DNA of 64,000 nucleotides, from NCBI RefSeq assembly GCF_013342145.1, contig NZ_JABUQZ010000001.1, positions 992,001-1,056,000 on the forward strand, read 5' to 3'. Source of the DNA: Haloterrigena gelatinilytica. GTDB taxonomy: Archaea > Halobacteriota > Halobacteria > Halobacteriales > Natrialbaceae. The notes beneath the pieces were generated by a model. It saw only the letters and a list, made by a program, of their open reading frames with translations. It had not been told where the DNA came from and did not search any database. The translations under genes and the position numbers were made by a program. Positions 7,886-16,640 of the stretch are shown piece by piece; the first letter of the stretch is position 1, and every line of letters starts with the position of its first letter.

Positions 7886-10800
7886 ATGAGCGAATCGGAA
7901 CTCTCCGCGGAGGATCTGACCCTCCCGATCAAGCGCACCGACGGCGACACGCTCGAGGAGCGCCTGACCGGCAACGCCTACCACAACATTCTGCCCGCGC
8001 GATACCTGCGCAAGGACGCCGACGGGGAACTCATCGAAGATCAGGAGGACCTCTTCGACCGCGTCGGCAAGAACATCGCCCTCGCCGAGGCCGTCTTCGA
8101 AGCGCGCAAGCGCGACGTCGAGATTACGGTCACGCCCGATCAGCTCAAGCCCGACCACCCGCGGCGCGACGAACTCGCCGCGGAGGTGTTCGGCGCGGGT
8201 ACCACTGCAGAAGACGACGCCGAGACGACGCTCTCTATCTACAACGTCAACAAGTTCGCCTACGACACCGTCGTCCCCGAACTCCCCGACGAGATCCGCG
8301 CCCACGTCGAGGACGTCGCCGACGAGTTCCAGGGCATGATGGAGAACCTCGACTTCATGCCGAACTCGCCGACCCTGATGAACGCGGGCGACGAACTCCA
8401 GCAGCTCTCGGCGTGTTTCGTCGACTCTCCCGACGACGACATCGACGACATCCACCAGACCGCCAAAGAGGCCGCCCAGGTCTTCCAGAGCGGCGGCGGC
8501 ATGGGCTACGCCTTCTGGCAGCTTCGCCCCTACGGCGACGCGGTCGGCTCGACCGGCGGCATCGCCAGCGGCCCGATCACGTTCATGCGCACGTACGACC
8601 AGATGTGCGAGACGATCGCCCAGGGCGGCGCCCGACGGGGCGCACAGATGGGCGTCATGCGCGTCTCCCACCCGGACGTCATCCAGTTCATCCACGCCAA
8701 GAACAAGGACGTCTCGCTGGCCGAGACGCTGCGTCTGAACGACCCCGACGACTTCACGCACAACTCCTTCCAGGAGGCGCTCGACGAGGCCCGCGAACTC
8801 ATCGACGACGAGGGCAAGGTCCCCAAACACCTCCGGAACGCCGTCGAGGGCCACCTCTCGAACTTCAACATCTCCGTCGGTATCACCGACGGCTTCATGG
8901 AGGCGCTGCAGAACGGCGAGGAGTTCACGTTCACCAACCCTCGAACGGGCGAGCCCCACATCGCGACGGAAGAGACGAAGGAACTCTACGACATGTTCGG
9001 TCTCGGCGAGCACGTCGAGGTCGGCGAGGCGCTGTCGATTCCCGCAGAAGAGCTGTGGGACGACATCGTCGAGGGCGCCCACGAGAACGGCGAACCCGGC
9101 GTCATCTACCTCGAGCGCGTCAACAAACAGCACTCCTTCGACGTCGAGAAACACCCCGACCACCGCATCCTCGCGACGAACCCCTGCGGCGAGCAGCCCC
9201 TAGAGGAGTACGAGGCCTGTAACCTCGGCCACATCAACCTCTCGACGCTCGCGGATCTGGAGGCGCCCGACTGGCGCGTCTGGTACGACGAGCACGGCGA
9301 CGAGTACGACTCGCTCGAGGACGCCGTCGACGCCTTCCTCGCGGACGCCGTCGACTTCGAGGAGTTCGATCGCCGCATCGAGATGGGGACGCGGTTCCTC
9401 GAGAACGTCGTCACGATGTCGGACTTCCCGGTCGAGAAGATCGAGCAGAAGGTCCGGGAGATGCGCAAGATCGGCCTGGGCATCATGGGGCTGGCCCAGC
9501 TGTACATCCAGCTCGGCATGGAGTACGGCAGCGAGGCCTCCAACGAGGTCGCGCGCCAGCTCATGCGCCACATCAACCACACTTCGAAGTGGACCTCCCA
9601 CGAGCTCGCCGAGGAGCGCGGCAGCTTCGACGAGTGGGACAACTCCAAGTACGCGAACCCGACCGAGTACCGCGAGTGGTTCGAGAAGCAGACCGGCCTC
9701 GACGCCGACGAGTGGGAAGACGGGTTCTCGATCCGGAACCACAACACGACGACCATCGCGCCGACGGGCACGACCTCGATGGTCGGCAACACCACCGGCG
9801 GCTGTGAACCGATCTACAACGTCGCCTACTACAAGAACGTCTCCGACGACGTCCAGGGCGACGAGATGCTGGTCGAGTTCGACGACTACTTCCTCCGCGT
9901 GCTGGAGGACAACGACATCGACGTCGACGCCGTCAAGGAGGAGGCCCAGGAGCAGATGGCGACCAACCAGTTCAACGGCGTCGAGGGGCTCTCGACGGTG
10001 CCGGACGCCATCGGCGAACTGTTCGTCACGACCGGCGACCTCTCGGCGAAAGAGCACGCCGGCGTGCAGGTCGCCTGTCAGCAGGGCGTCGACTCCGCCA
10101 TCTCGAAGACCGTCAACGCGCCAAACGACTCCACGCTCGAGGACGCCAAGGACGTCTTCGAGTACATCTACGAGCACGGCGGCAAGGGCGTCACCTACTA
10201 CCGCGACGGCACCCGCAGCAAGCAGGTGCTGACGACGCGCGCGAAGAACACCGACTTCGCCGACGAGACCGAGGCCGCCGAGGCCCTCGCCGAACAGATC
10301 GAGGAGATCTTCGGCAGCTTCGAGGAGTTCCTCGAGAACGAGGACGTGCAGGACGTCCTCGAGACGGACGTCGAGCCGCTGGCCGGCGACGCGGACGACG
10401 CCGAGCCCGTGCAGGTCGACTTCACCGAGAAGCGCGAGCGCCCCGACGCCCTGCAGGGCGTCAGCCAGCGCATCGACACCGGCTACGGGAAGGTCTACGT
10501 GACGATCAACGAGGACCCCGAGACCGGCCAGCCCTTCGAGCTGTTCGCCAACATCGGCCACTCGGGCGGCTTCACGAACTCCTTCACCGAGGCGCTGGCG
10601 AAGGTCATCTCGACCTCGCTGCGCTCGGGCGTCGACCCCGAGGAGATCGTCGACGAACTCTGCGGTACTCGTAGTCCGAAGGTCGCCTGGGACAAGGGCG
10701 AGCAGATCCAGTCCATCCCGGACGCCATCGGCACCGCGATGCGCCGCTACCTCGAGGACGAGATCGATAAGCCGTACCCGACGCAGGCGACGCTCGAGGA

Positions 10801-11014
10801 GTCCGCCGACGCGGACGCCATCGAGTACGACGGGCCGAAGACCGACGGCGGCGCGGCGGCCGCTCAGGGCGGCGCCGGGGACGCCGAAGACGACGCGACG
10901 CAGGACTTAATCGAGGCCGGCGAGTCGCCCGAGTGTCCCGACTGCGGCTCGATGTCGCTGTACTTCTCCGAAGGCTGCAAGACCTGCGAGTCCTGTGGCT
11001 GGAGCGAGTGCTAA
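7886..11014 (+). CDS. nrdJ: adenosylcobalamin-dependent (class II) ribonucleoside-diphosphate reductase
   Basis: The enzyme makes deoxyribonucleotides using a cobalamin-generated thiyl radical. The 1,042-residue protein carries the class II features in order: NSPTLMNAG (about 155-163), ACFVDSPDDDI with a substrate-site Cys, GGGMGYAF, NPCGEQPL (about 431-438), APTGTTSMVGNTTGGCEP, and the Vitamin-B12 RNR C-terminal region GYGKVYVTINEDPETGQP. The last 30 residues form a Cys-rich ending (CPDCGSM..CKTCESCGWSEC), needed to re-reduce the active site in this family. Length is usual for haloarchaeal homologues. It stands alone with its own promoter. Confidence 0.95.
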   Translation: MSESELSAEDLTLPIKRTDGDTLEERLTGNAYHNILPARYLRKDADGELIEDQEDLFDRVGKNIALAEAVFEARKRDVEITVTPDQLKPDHPRRDELAAEVFGAGTTAEDDAETTLSIYNVNKFAYDTVVPELPDEIRAHVEDVADEFQGMMENLDFMPNSPTLMNAGDELQQLSACFVDSPDDDIDDIHQTAKEAAQVFQSGGGMGYAFWQLRPYGDAVGSTGGIASGPITFMRTYDQMCETIAQGGARRGAQMGVMRVSHPDVIQFIHAKNKDVSLAETLRLNDPDDFTHNSFQEALDEARELIDDEGKVPKHLRNAVEGHLSNFNISVGITDGFMEALQNGEEFTFTNPRTGEPHIATEETKELYDMFGLGEHVEVGEALSIPAEELWDDIVEGAHENGEPGVIYLERVNKQHSFDVEKHPDHRILATNPCGEQPLEEYEACNLGHINLSTLADLEAPDWRVWYDEHGDEYDSLEDAVDAFLADAVDFEEFDRRIEMGTRFLENVVTMSDFPVEKIEQKVREMRKIGLGIMGLAQLYIQLGMEYGSEASNEVARQLMRHINHTSKWTSHELAEERGSFDEWDNSKYANPTEYREWFEKQTGLDADEWEDGFSIRNHNTTTIAPTGTTSMVGNTTGGCEPIYNVAYYKNVSDDVQGDEMLVEFDDYFLRVLEDNDIDVDAVKEEAQEQMATNQFNGVEGLSTVPDAIGELFVTTGDLSAKEHAGVQVACQQGVDSAISKTVNAPNDSTLEDAKDVFEYIYEHGGKGVTYYRDGTRSKQVLTTRAKNTDFADETEAAEALAEQIEEIFGSFEEFLENEDVQDVLETDVEPLAGDADDAEPVQVDFTEKRERPDALQGVSQRIDTGYGKVYVTINEDPETGQPFELFANIGHSGGFTNSFTEALAKVISTSLRSGVDPEEIVDELCGTRSPKVAWDKGEQIQSIPDAIGTAMRRYLEDEIDKPYPTQATLEESADADAIEYDGPKTDGGAAAAQGGAGDAEDDATQDLIEAGESPECPDCGSMSLYFSEGCKTCESCGWSEC

Positions 11015-11057
11015 GCCGTCCTAACGGCTAAAATCGGCCGAATCGTCTCGAACCGTT
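11014..11057 (+). terminator. terminator after nrdJ
   Basis: AGCCGT-cctaa-ACGGCT type stem (11014-11029) directly after the stop, followed by a T-run (GTTTTTCTC, around 11053). Good candidate archaeal terminator. Confidence 0.45.
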
Positions 11058-11094
11058 TTTCTCGTCGACGCGTTTTCCGCCGTTTTCGAAGCGA

Positions 11095-11472
11095 TCAGGC
11101 GACGGACCGGTCCGGCTCCGGGACGGTCGTCGTCCGGTACCACAGCAGGCCGACGACGGCGGCCCCCTCAAGTACCAGCCCGCCCCCGACGGGGAAAGCG
11201 AGGCCGCAACTCGAGGCCGCGAGCCAGCCGCCGGTGACGCTGCCGAGCCCGCCGGCGAAGGCCACGAGCGCGCTGTAGGCCCCTACCGCCTCGCCGCGGA
11301 TCGACGCCGGCGCGAGCTGGGTGACGATCGTCCCCGTCGTGACGGAGATGACGGCCCACGTGACGCCGATGACGGCGAAGACGACCGCGGTTCCGACGAG
11401 GCCGACGTCCGTCACGCCGAGGGCGGCGCCGAGGACGGCCCCGGTGGCGTCGCTCGAGCGGACCGCCAGGAC
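11095..11472 (-). pseudogene. MFS transporter C-terminal remnant
   Basis: The open frame encodes about 125 residues resembling the last helices of a major facilitator superfamily carrier: four hydrophobic segments and the loop QLAPASIRGEAVGAYSAL, typical of the helix 10-11 region. An in-frame stop sits just upstream (plus-strand 11473-11475), and the usual N-terminal eight helices are missing. A GTG near 11415 could start a short protein, but truncation is the simpler reading. Confidence 0.6.
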
Positions 11473-11500
11473 TTAGCACCGGCCGATCGATGGGATCCGT

Positions 11501-11692
11501 ATGGCAGCCGACAGCGACGAATCCGACGCCGGGAACGCGGCCGAGACCGACGCGGACGGCGGCGGAGCGACCGCCCGGTCGAGCGGCCCGACCTGTCCGC
11601 ACTGCGACGGCGAACTGTTCAAACGCCACTGCAAGTACGTCTGCCCGCAACACGGCGTCGTCTTCGACTGTGCGGATACGTTCTGGACCTGA
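11501..11692 (+). CDS. haloarchaeal zinc-finger microprotein
   Basis: 63 residues: a disordered acidic N-terminus (1-30), then CPHCDGELFKRHCKYVCPQH, a compact CxxC-x8-C-x3-C/H zinc site ending in DCADTFWT. This matches a widespread haloarchaeal small zinc-finger family (I believe of the HVO_2523 type, from memory and unverified). Starts at ATG 11501, immediately after the MFS remnant on the other strand. Role unknown. Confidence 0.7.
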   Translation: MAADSDESDAGNAAETDADGGGATARSSGPTCPHCDGELFKRHCKYVCPQHGVVFDCADTFWT

Positions 11693-11827
11693 GCCGAGTC
11701 GTCGGTTCGGGAGCGACGGCCGATCCTCCCATGAGCGCGGGACCTCCGGTTCGGCGCCCGACTCGAGGCGTGAGTCGCCCGGAACTGCTACAAGACGACG
11801 CGCTGTGGTCTCGGACGAACGATCCGT

Positions 11828-12355
11828 ATGTCTACGTCTACGAAACCGACGATTCTCGTCGTCGAGGACGAGCGCGAACTGGCCGATCTCTATGCGACGT
11901 GGGTGAGCGAGGATTACGAGGTTCGCACCGCCTACGACGGCCGCTCGGCGCTCGAGGCGATGAGCGGGGCGGTCGACGTCGTCCTGCTCGACCGACACAT
12001 GCCCGATCTGACCGGCGACGAGGTGCTCAACCGAATCCGGGCCGCGGGCCACGACTGCTGGGTGATCATGGTCACGGCGGTCGATCCCGGACTCGATATC
12101 GTCGAGCTCGATATCGACGACTACGTCACCAAACCCGTCTCTCGAGCGCAGCTGACGCGGATTATCGAGAACCTCCGGGTCCAGTCCCGGTACGGCGGCG
12201 ACGGCCGACGCGAACTCACCGCTCTGTCGAACAAGATGGAGACCCTCGAGGACGAACACGCGCCGGACGAGCTAGCGGAGACCGACGCCTACCAGCAGTT
12301 GGAAGCGGACCTGAAAGACATGAGCGAGTCGCTGGTCGAAGACGGCGACCGCTGA
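11828..12355 (+). CDS. response regulator with HalX domain
   Basis: A two-component receiver protein of 175 residues. The receiver (about 7-120) has the acidic pair E13-D14, phospho-acceptor D55 in VVLLDRHMPD, the switch Thr in VTAVD and K102 in VTKPVS. The C-terminal 55 residues are a helical acidic HalX-type region (LTALSNKMETLEDEHAP), found in haloarchaeal response regulators without a DNA-binding domain. No histidine kinase is adjacent, so the partner is unknown. Confidence 0.88.
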   Translation: MSTSTKPTILVVEDERELADLYATWVSEDYEVRTAYDGRSALEAMSGAVDVVLLDRHMPDLTGDEVLNRIRAAGHDCWVIMVTAVDPGLDIVELDIDDYVTKPVSRAQLTRIIENLRVQSRYGGDGRRELTALSNKMETLEDEHAPDELAETDAYQQLEADLKDMSESLVEDGDR

Positions 12356-12358
12356 TCG

Positions 12359-13117
12359 TTACCTGTCCGTCGGTCGGCCGGTCGTTCGGCTTCGGTCTCC
12401 TCGACCCCGAACGAGTCGATACGCCGGCGCGGCCAGCAGGGCGATCGCAGCCGCCAGACAGGCGAGCGTGAGCGCCGCTCCGAGGTCGCCGATCCCGCCG
12501 GTCCTGACCGTCGCCGCCGACGCGCCGACGACGACGGCGGCGATCGTCCAGGGGAGTTCGCCGATCGCCGTCCCGATCACGAGGTGGCGGAGTCGCACGT
12601 CGCTGACCGCCGCCGCGCAGGTCGCCACGTCCGACGGGATCGGCGCCAGCCGCGAGGCGACGACGCCGCGGACCGGGCCGGCCGTCTCGTAGTACCGCCC
12701 CACGGCGGTTCCGGCTCGCTCGAGGATCGACCCGAACGGGCCGGGAGCCGATGCAGAGATTGATGCAGGCTGCACGCCGGTGTCGTCGGGCGAGCCGACG
12801 GCGATCCAGCGGACGGCGAGGAAGACGGGGACGACCGTTACCACGACGCCGAGCAGCGCCACCGGAACGCCGACCGCGACGCCGTAGCCGTAGCCGACGA
12901 CGGCGGCCAGCGGCGTCGTCGGCAGGGCCAGCAGCGGCCGTCCCAGGTAGAGACCGGCCACGACGAGACCGAACAGGAGCGGATCGGCCGACACCGACTC
13001 GACGGTCGCGAGCAGCGCCGACGGCGAGACGAGCGCGCCCGTACAGAGGATCGCACCGATCGCGACCGCGGCGGCGACCGCGCGCGTTCGCACCGAGGGG
13101 GACGACATCGATCGCAT
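12359..13117 (-). CDS. VTT/DedA-like (TVP38/TMEM64 family) membrane protein
   Basis: A roughly 252-residue polytopic protein. It has an N-terminal hydrophobic helix, the family region LALPTTPLAAVVGYGYGVAV, a re-entrant-like loop, and SRLAPIPSDVATCAAAVSDV matching the conserved R-x-x-P motif of VTT proteins, followed by two C-terminal helices and a basic tail. Start taken at 13117 (MRSMSS); 13108 is an alternative, and an upstream frame to 13198 would run into the divergent gene's promoter. VTT proteins are lipid-related or scramblase-like; substrate unknown. Confidence 0.75.
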   Translation of the reverse strand: MRSMSSPSVRTRAVAAAVAIGAILCTGALVSPSALLATVESVSADPLLFGLVVAGLYLGRPLLALPTTPLAAVVGYGYGVAVGVPVALLGVVVTVVPVFLAVRWIAVGSPDDTGVQPASISASAPGPFGSILERAGTAVGRYYETAGPVRGVVASRLAPIPSDVATCAAAVSDVRLRHLVIGTAIGELPWTIAAVVVGASAATVRTGGIGDLGAALTLACLAAAIALLAAPAYRLVRGRGDRSRTTGRPTDR

Positions 13118-13200
13118 TTTCCCACCGAGCGTTGAAACTTTTGTGCCTCTGGGCGGTCGGGACAGAACGTTTATTCGGTCGGAGGGACCACCACTCACCG

Positions 13201-13599
13201 ATGGATCGGGAGGAACGTCGGGTCGAGACGGGAGCCGACGCCAGCGACGACCGCGTCGAACGCGGGCTGGCGTTGCTCGAGCGACTCGAGCACGAATCGC
13301 TCGCGCTGGCCGACGTCGTCGACCGGATCGAGATGGTGACCAGCGACCCCGCGGTGACGCGGACGATCCTCGACGAGGCGGAACTGCGGGGAATCATCGA
13401 GCGCGACGACGGCATCGTCCGCCCGAAGAGCCGCCAGTACGTCAGCTTCGATCGTGACGTGATCACGAAGGAAGGGGAGTTCTCCTGCCGGCGCTGCGGG
13501 TCGGGGCTGTCGACCGGCTACTTCATCGACCTCGACGCCGGCGAACTGGGGCCGTTCGGCTCGTCGTGTATTCGGAAGGTGACGGGACGGGACGGGTGA
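13201..13599 (+). CDS. haloarchaeal conserved protein with winged helix and zinc knuckle
   Basis: A 132-residue protein. Residues 20-75 look like a winged helix (LALLERLEHESLALADVVDR..LRGIIERDDGIVRPKS). The C-terminal part has CRRCGSGLSTGYFIDLD..LGPFGSSCIRKV, where CxxC and a later Cys could hold a metal. It resembles an uncharacterised haloarchaeal family (DUF5830-like from memory, not checked). A TATA-like ACGTTTATTCGG lies about 30 bp upstream of ATG 13201, so the mRNA is probably leaderless. Confidence 0.6.
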   Translation: MDREERRVETGADASDDRVERGLALLERLEHESLALADVVDRIEMVTSDPAVTRTILDEAELRGIIERDDGIVRPKSRQYVSFDRDVITKEGEFSCRRCGSGLSTGYFIDLDAGELGPFGSSCIRKVTGRDG

Positions 13600-13608
13600 G
13601 GCTAGGCC

Positions 13609-14805
13609 TCAGCGACCCTGCCGGAGTTCGGCGATCAGCTGTTCGATCGTCTCCTGTTGTCGTTCGATGAGTTCGGACTGTTCCTCGACGGCCGCCTCGA
13701 GCGAGTCGATCCGTTCGGCGAGTTCGGCCGGATCGTAGTCGGCGGCGTTCTCGGCGTTCTCGGCGGTCGCGGCGGACGCTGCGGACGCGGACTCGGCCGC
13801 CGCGTCGGCGGCGAACCCGCTGTCGTCCCGCGTCGATTCGGGCACCGGTTCGTCGTCGACCGGTGCGTCAGACGCACCGTCGAAGGCCGTCTCGACGTCG
13901 TCGGTCGTAGTGTCGGCTTGGGTCGCGGTGGCGCGCGCCGACTGCTGGGCGGACTGCTGTTGCGTGCGCTGTGACTGCTGCGGTTCGCCGGCGGCCGCGA
14001 GCGGATCGGTCGGCTGGGACTGAGACTGGGAGTCGTCCGAGTCGGCCGCCGCCTCGGTCGCCGCGACCGTCTCTCGGTCGTCCGGTTCGGGCGGGTTGGC
14101 GTCGAGCGGATCGACGCCGTCGCCGAAGTCGACCGCGCCGCCGTCCCGGTCGCCGCCGTCCTCGTCGACGCCGACCGTCTCGTTGAATTCCGCGAGCGAC
14201 GTCACGCCGTGGTACTCGAAGAGGGCCCGTTTGAGGCGCTCGCGGAGATCGTTCGCCTCCTCGTTGGGCGCTTTGATCCGCTCCGGGCGGCCGGCGACCG
14301 TGAGCACGATCTGGGTGGCGACGCTCCCGTCTTCGAACGCGAGCTTCGTCACGTCGTCGAAGTGGTAGCCCTCGTAGTCGCCGTCCCAGACCGCCCCGCC
14401 GATGTGTTTGACCAGACGGTCGCTGGTGATGATCAGCGTCAGTTCGCTGAAACGGTAGGTCTTGACGACCGTCTCGCCGGGATCGGTGATCCCGTTGCCG
14501 TTCAACACGCCGGCCAGGACCGGATGCAAGACCGCATCGGTCTTGTCCGAAGGGACGGTGAACTCCTTGGTCCCTTCGAGGGAGTACTCGAGGGTGAACT
14601 TCGTCTTGCGCCGGCCCTCGGAGAGGGTCAGCCGGTCGGCCTCGTGGGGGTATTCCTCGATCGATTCGTCGCTCAAGATGCCGTCGGATCGGTAGACGAG
14701 GGAACTCGAGGACGTGATGAAGAGTTCGTCTTCGCCGCCCAGAGAGACTCGAGCCGCGATTTCGTCGCCGTTGAGAGTAGATTGGACGATTTCCGGAACG
14801 CTCAT
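13609..14805 (-). CDS. haloarchaeal acidic protein with C-terminal coiled coil
   Basis: A 398-residue protein. The first 200 residues are beta-rich (DELFITSSSSLVYRSDG, LTLIITSDRLVKHIGG), resembling PH-like or SHOCT-neighbour folds seen in uncharacterised haloarchaeal proteins. A long low-complexity Gln/Ala/Asp linker follows, then a coiled coil RIDSLEAAVEEQSELIERQQ at the end. Role unknown; multimerisation through the coiled coil is likely. The 5' end abuts a TnpB remnant, with a 4-base overlap at 14802-14805. Confidence 0.65.
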   Translation of the reverse strand: MSVPEIVQSTLNGDEIAARVSLGGEDELFITSSSSLVYRSDGILSDESIEEYPHEADRLTLSEGRRKTKFTLEYSLEGTKEFTVPSDKTDAVLHPVLAGVLNGNGITDPGETVVKTYRFSELTLIITSDRLVKHIGGAVWDGDYEGYHFDDVTKLAFEDGSVATQIVLTVAGRPERIKAPNEEANDLRERLKRALFEYHGVTSLAEFNETVGVDEDGGDRDGGAVDFGDGVDPLDANPPEPDDRETVAATEAAADSDDSQSQSQPTDPLAAAGEPQQSQRTQQQSAQQSARATATQADTTTDDVETAFDGASDAPVDDEPVPESTRDDSGFAADAAAESASAASAATAENAENAADYDPAELAERIDSLEAAVEEQSELIERQQETIEQLIAELRQGR

Positions 14806-15437
14806 GCGCGGGTAGTTGGGAAGGCCGTGTCTTGAATGTTCCCCCGCGCAGAGTGTTCACGTACCCAGATGGGTTTCGCCACTTCCATACCACTCTGTGC
14901 GCACTCCTTCGTTGTCCCTCGCGGTTCAACCTGTACGACGTGTCTGCCGTACAACTCGGCCTTGTATTCGAGGGGCGTGCTGAACTGTCGCCATGCCGTG
15001 TCTTGCTTGTTCCGAGCATTCCCGTCTCCCTGAAGCATTTCGGCAACGTTGCGGTCTTCCACGAACACGGCATCGTACTCTTTGAGGAGCCACGTCGTCA
15101 ACTTGTGCTGGTAGTCCAGCACCTTTCGACGGATGTGTCGCTTGGCCTTCGAGACCTTCTTCCGTTGTTTCTCGTAGTTTCTCGACCCGTGTTCTTTCCG
15201 TGGGAGGTTCCGTTGCTCTCGGCGGAGTCGCTCGTATTCGCCTTTGAGGTCAAGCTGCTCGACGGTCTTTCCGTCGCTGGTGGGGATGTAGTTCCGGATA
15301 CCGAGATCACTGCCCACGCTGTCGCTCGCATTGAGCGTGTCCAGCGCGGATTTCTCTGGAATGTGTTCGCCGTCGGTTTCGAGACTGAACGTGACGAACC
15401 GCTCGCCAGTTCGCTCTTCCTTGAATGTCATCTTCAT
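14802..15437 (-). pseudogene. IS200/IS605-type TnpB (IS1341 group) remnant
   Basis: A 211-residue fragment of an OrfB/TnpB RNA-guided nuclease, roughly half of the usual 400. Present: a RuvC-I-like segment GSDLGIRNYIPTSDGKTV, the helical region RRKVLDYQHKLTTWLLKEYD, the RuvC-II-like VFVEDRNVAEML and the start of the zinc ribbon TTKECAQSGMEVAKP, in which the second Cys of the usual CxxC is Ser. The N-terminal domain and final Asp region are gone. It runs into the start codon of the neighbouring gene, so it is a decayed insertion. Confidence 0.8.
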
Positions 15438-15555
15438 CCTCGACCACGGTGGACCGTGTGTTCGGCTCGCTATCCAGTATAAATCCGTGGGTCGGCGTTA
15501 CAGGGCGGACGGGAATGAGAAGGTTAAAGAAACACAGCGCACAACTGAAGAGTGA

Positions 15556-15707
15556 GCCCGGGTGGCTTAGCTGGACATAGCGCCGCACTCATAGGGTTCA
15601 GAGATTCGGTGCGGTACGCCTTGGAAGCCTCCGTGTCCCCCACGAGGACCGCCGAGCCTCGGACCTGGGACATGCGGAGATCGAGGGTTCGGAGCCCTCC
15701 CCGGGCA
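15556..15707 (+). tRNA. elongator tRNA-Met(CAT) with intron
   Basis: Acceptor GCCCGGG/CCCGGGC, T-arm GAGGG-TTCGGAG-CCCTC, anticodon stem CCGCA/TGCGG and loop CTCATA|A with anticodon CAT. A 78-nt intron (15594-15671) interrupts the loop one base 3' of the anticodon, the canonical position for a splicing-endonuclease bulge-helix-bulge. An intron here marks the elongator Met gene of haloarchaea. The discriminator A is 15707. Confidence 0.92.
15594..15671 (+). other. archaeal tRNA-Met intron
   Basis: 78 nt between anticodon-loop positions 37 and 38, with self-complementary parts that can form an extended helix. Removed by the EndA splicing endonuclease in haloarchaea. Confidence 0.85.
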
Positions 15708-15736
15708 CTCATCAAATTCTTTACATGCCCGCGTAA

Positions 15737-15760
15737 AAACACCCCAAAAGACGGGTGTTT
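15737..15760 (+). terminator. hairpin downstream of tRNA-Met
   Basis: AAACACCC (15737-15744) and GGGTGTTT (15753-15760) form a perfect 8-bp stem, with flanking A-rich and T-rich sides. It is a likely terminator of the tRNA and marks the junction region before proviral genes. Confidence 0.5.
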
Positions 15761-15848
15761 GCGGTCATTACTCGAACTCCTGTAGTACCAATTCTATAGC
15801 AGATAACGGTTTCCAGCGTCCTCGAGCGCCAGCAACGGGGGGATCGGC

Positions 15849-16325
15849 ATGATGTCCGTGGCCGACAACCGCGACCGCGGCCTCGACATCGAAGATGAGT
15901 GCTGTCGCCAGTGGCCCCTCGAATCCATTGCCGACGACCGAGATCACCGCGACGGCTGGTATGATCTCGTCGCGATCGACAGCTTCGATACGGGCAGCCA
16001 GTCCGTCGGCGCCGGCGACCAGATCGAGTGTAAGTCCTGTTGGGCCCGGTACGACTCGAGACAGCGTCGCGGCCAGTGGTGGATCTCGCGGGCGAACCAC
16101 GAGCGCCTCGTCGACGCCAGCGGCTGGTACATCCTCTCGGTCGTCGATCCGGAGACTGAGTACATCCTCCGGATGTCGTTCGTTGCTGCGTCGGTCATCG
16201 ATCAGCTGATCGACGAACGGTGGACGAACTGCGGCCGTGGCGGTCAGACCGTCGAGCAGTACAGACAGGTCCCGTGGTCAGCCGTCTTTGATCCTGTTGA
16301 GACTCCTGGAGGTGGACAGTCGTGA
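15849..16325 (+). CDS. PD-(D/E)XK-type nuclease-like viral protein
   Basis: A 158-residue protein. A nuclease core is suggested by D39 in GWYDLVAID and E60-C-K62 in DQIECKSC, the D...ExK spacing of the PD-(D/E)XK superfamily (Holliday resolvase or restriction-like), followed by a basic, Trp-rich segment RQRRGQWWISRANHERL. It is the first gene of the early operon and overlaps the next start by GTGA. Role could be recombination, degradation of host DNA, or replication; only the motif is seen. Confidence 0.55.
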   Translation: MMSVADNRDRGLDIEDECCRQWPLESIADDRDHRDGWYDLVAIDSFDTGSQSVGAGDQIECKSCWARYDSRQRRGQWWISRANHERLVDASGWYILSVVDPETEYILRMSFVAASVIDQLIDERWTNCGRGGQTVEQYRQVPWSAVFDPVETPGGGQS

Positions 16326-16471
16326 GCGCCGATACTGGCGGGTTTGGCCCGTTCTGTGGCGCGATGAGCTGTCGGTCTGATGCCGACGTCGTGATCCGAC
16401 ACCCAGAGCACGGCCGACGGACTGTCTGTTCTGAGTGTTCGGAGGGCTACGAGGTGGTCGGCGATGTGTAG
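16322..16471 (+). CDS. zinc-ribbon microprotein (49 aa)
   Basis: Begins with GTG overlapping the upstream stop (GTGA) and ends overlapping the next ATG. It has C12 and C17 (FCGAMSC) and CSEC near residues 38-41, a plausible zinc site. Coupled translation on both sides supports it being real. Confidence 0.55.
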   Translation: MSADTGGFGPFCGAMSCRSDADVVIRHPEHGRRTVCSECSEGYEVVGDV

Positions 16472-16640
16472 CGACACGAGCGCCGCTGACGCGATGGTAC
16501 TCTCGCAACGCGTACTGGCAAAATGCGTCGAACTCGAGGCCAGAGTCGGCAATCTCCGGGAGGAGATGGTCAGCCTCGAGACGCAAATAGAGGGCGTCGA
16601 GGGCCAGATACAGGCATTGGAGAGCGAGACCGATGACTGA
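16464..16640 (+). CDS. coiled-coil microprotein (58 aa)
   Basis: Starts at ATG 16464 inside the end of the previous gene and overlaps the next gene (ATGACTGA). After a short N-terminus with one Cys, residues 15-55 form a heptad-like coiled coil (LEARVGNLREEMVSLETQIE). Probably an oligomerisation partner of a neighbour; the next protein also starts with a coiled coil. Function unknown. Confidence 0.55.
   Translation: MCSDTSAADAMVLSQRVLAKCVELEARVGNLREEMVSLETQIEGVEGQIQALESETDD

Noticed and set aside
12751-13200. Plus-strand N-terminal extension of the 13201 gene
   Set aside because: Very Arg-rich, antisense to the VTT gene, and the TATA box lies immediately before 13201.
15681-15707. Second copy of the tRNA-Met 3' end as attR
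   Set aside because: Scanning the right arm by eye (55-64 kb) gave no match to GGTTCGGAGCCCTCCCCGG.
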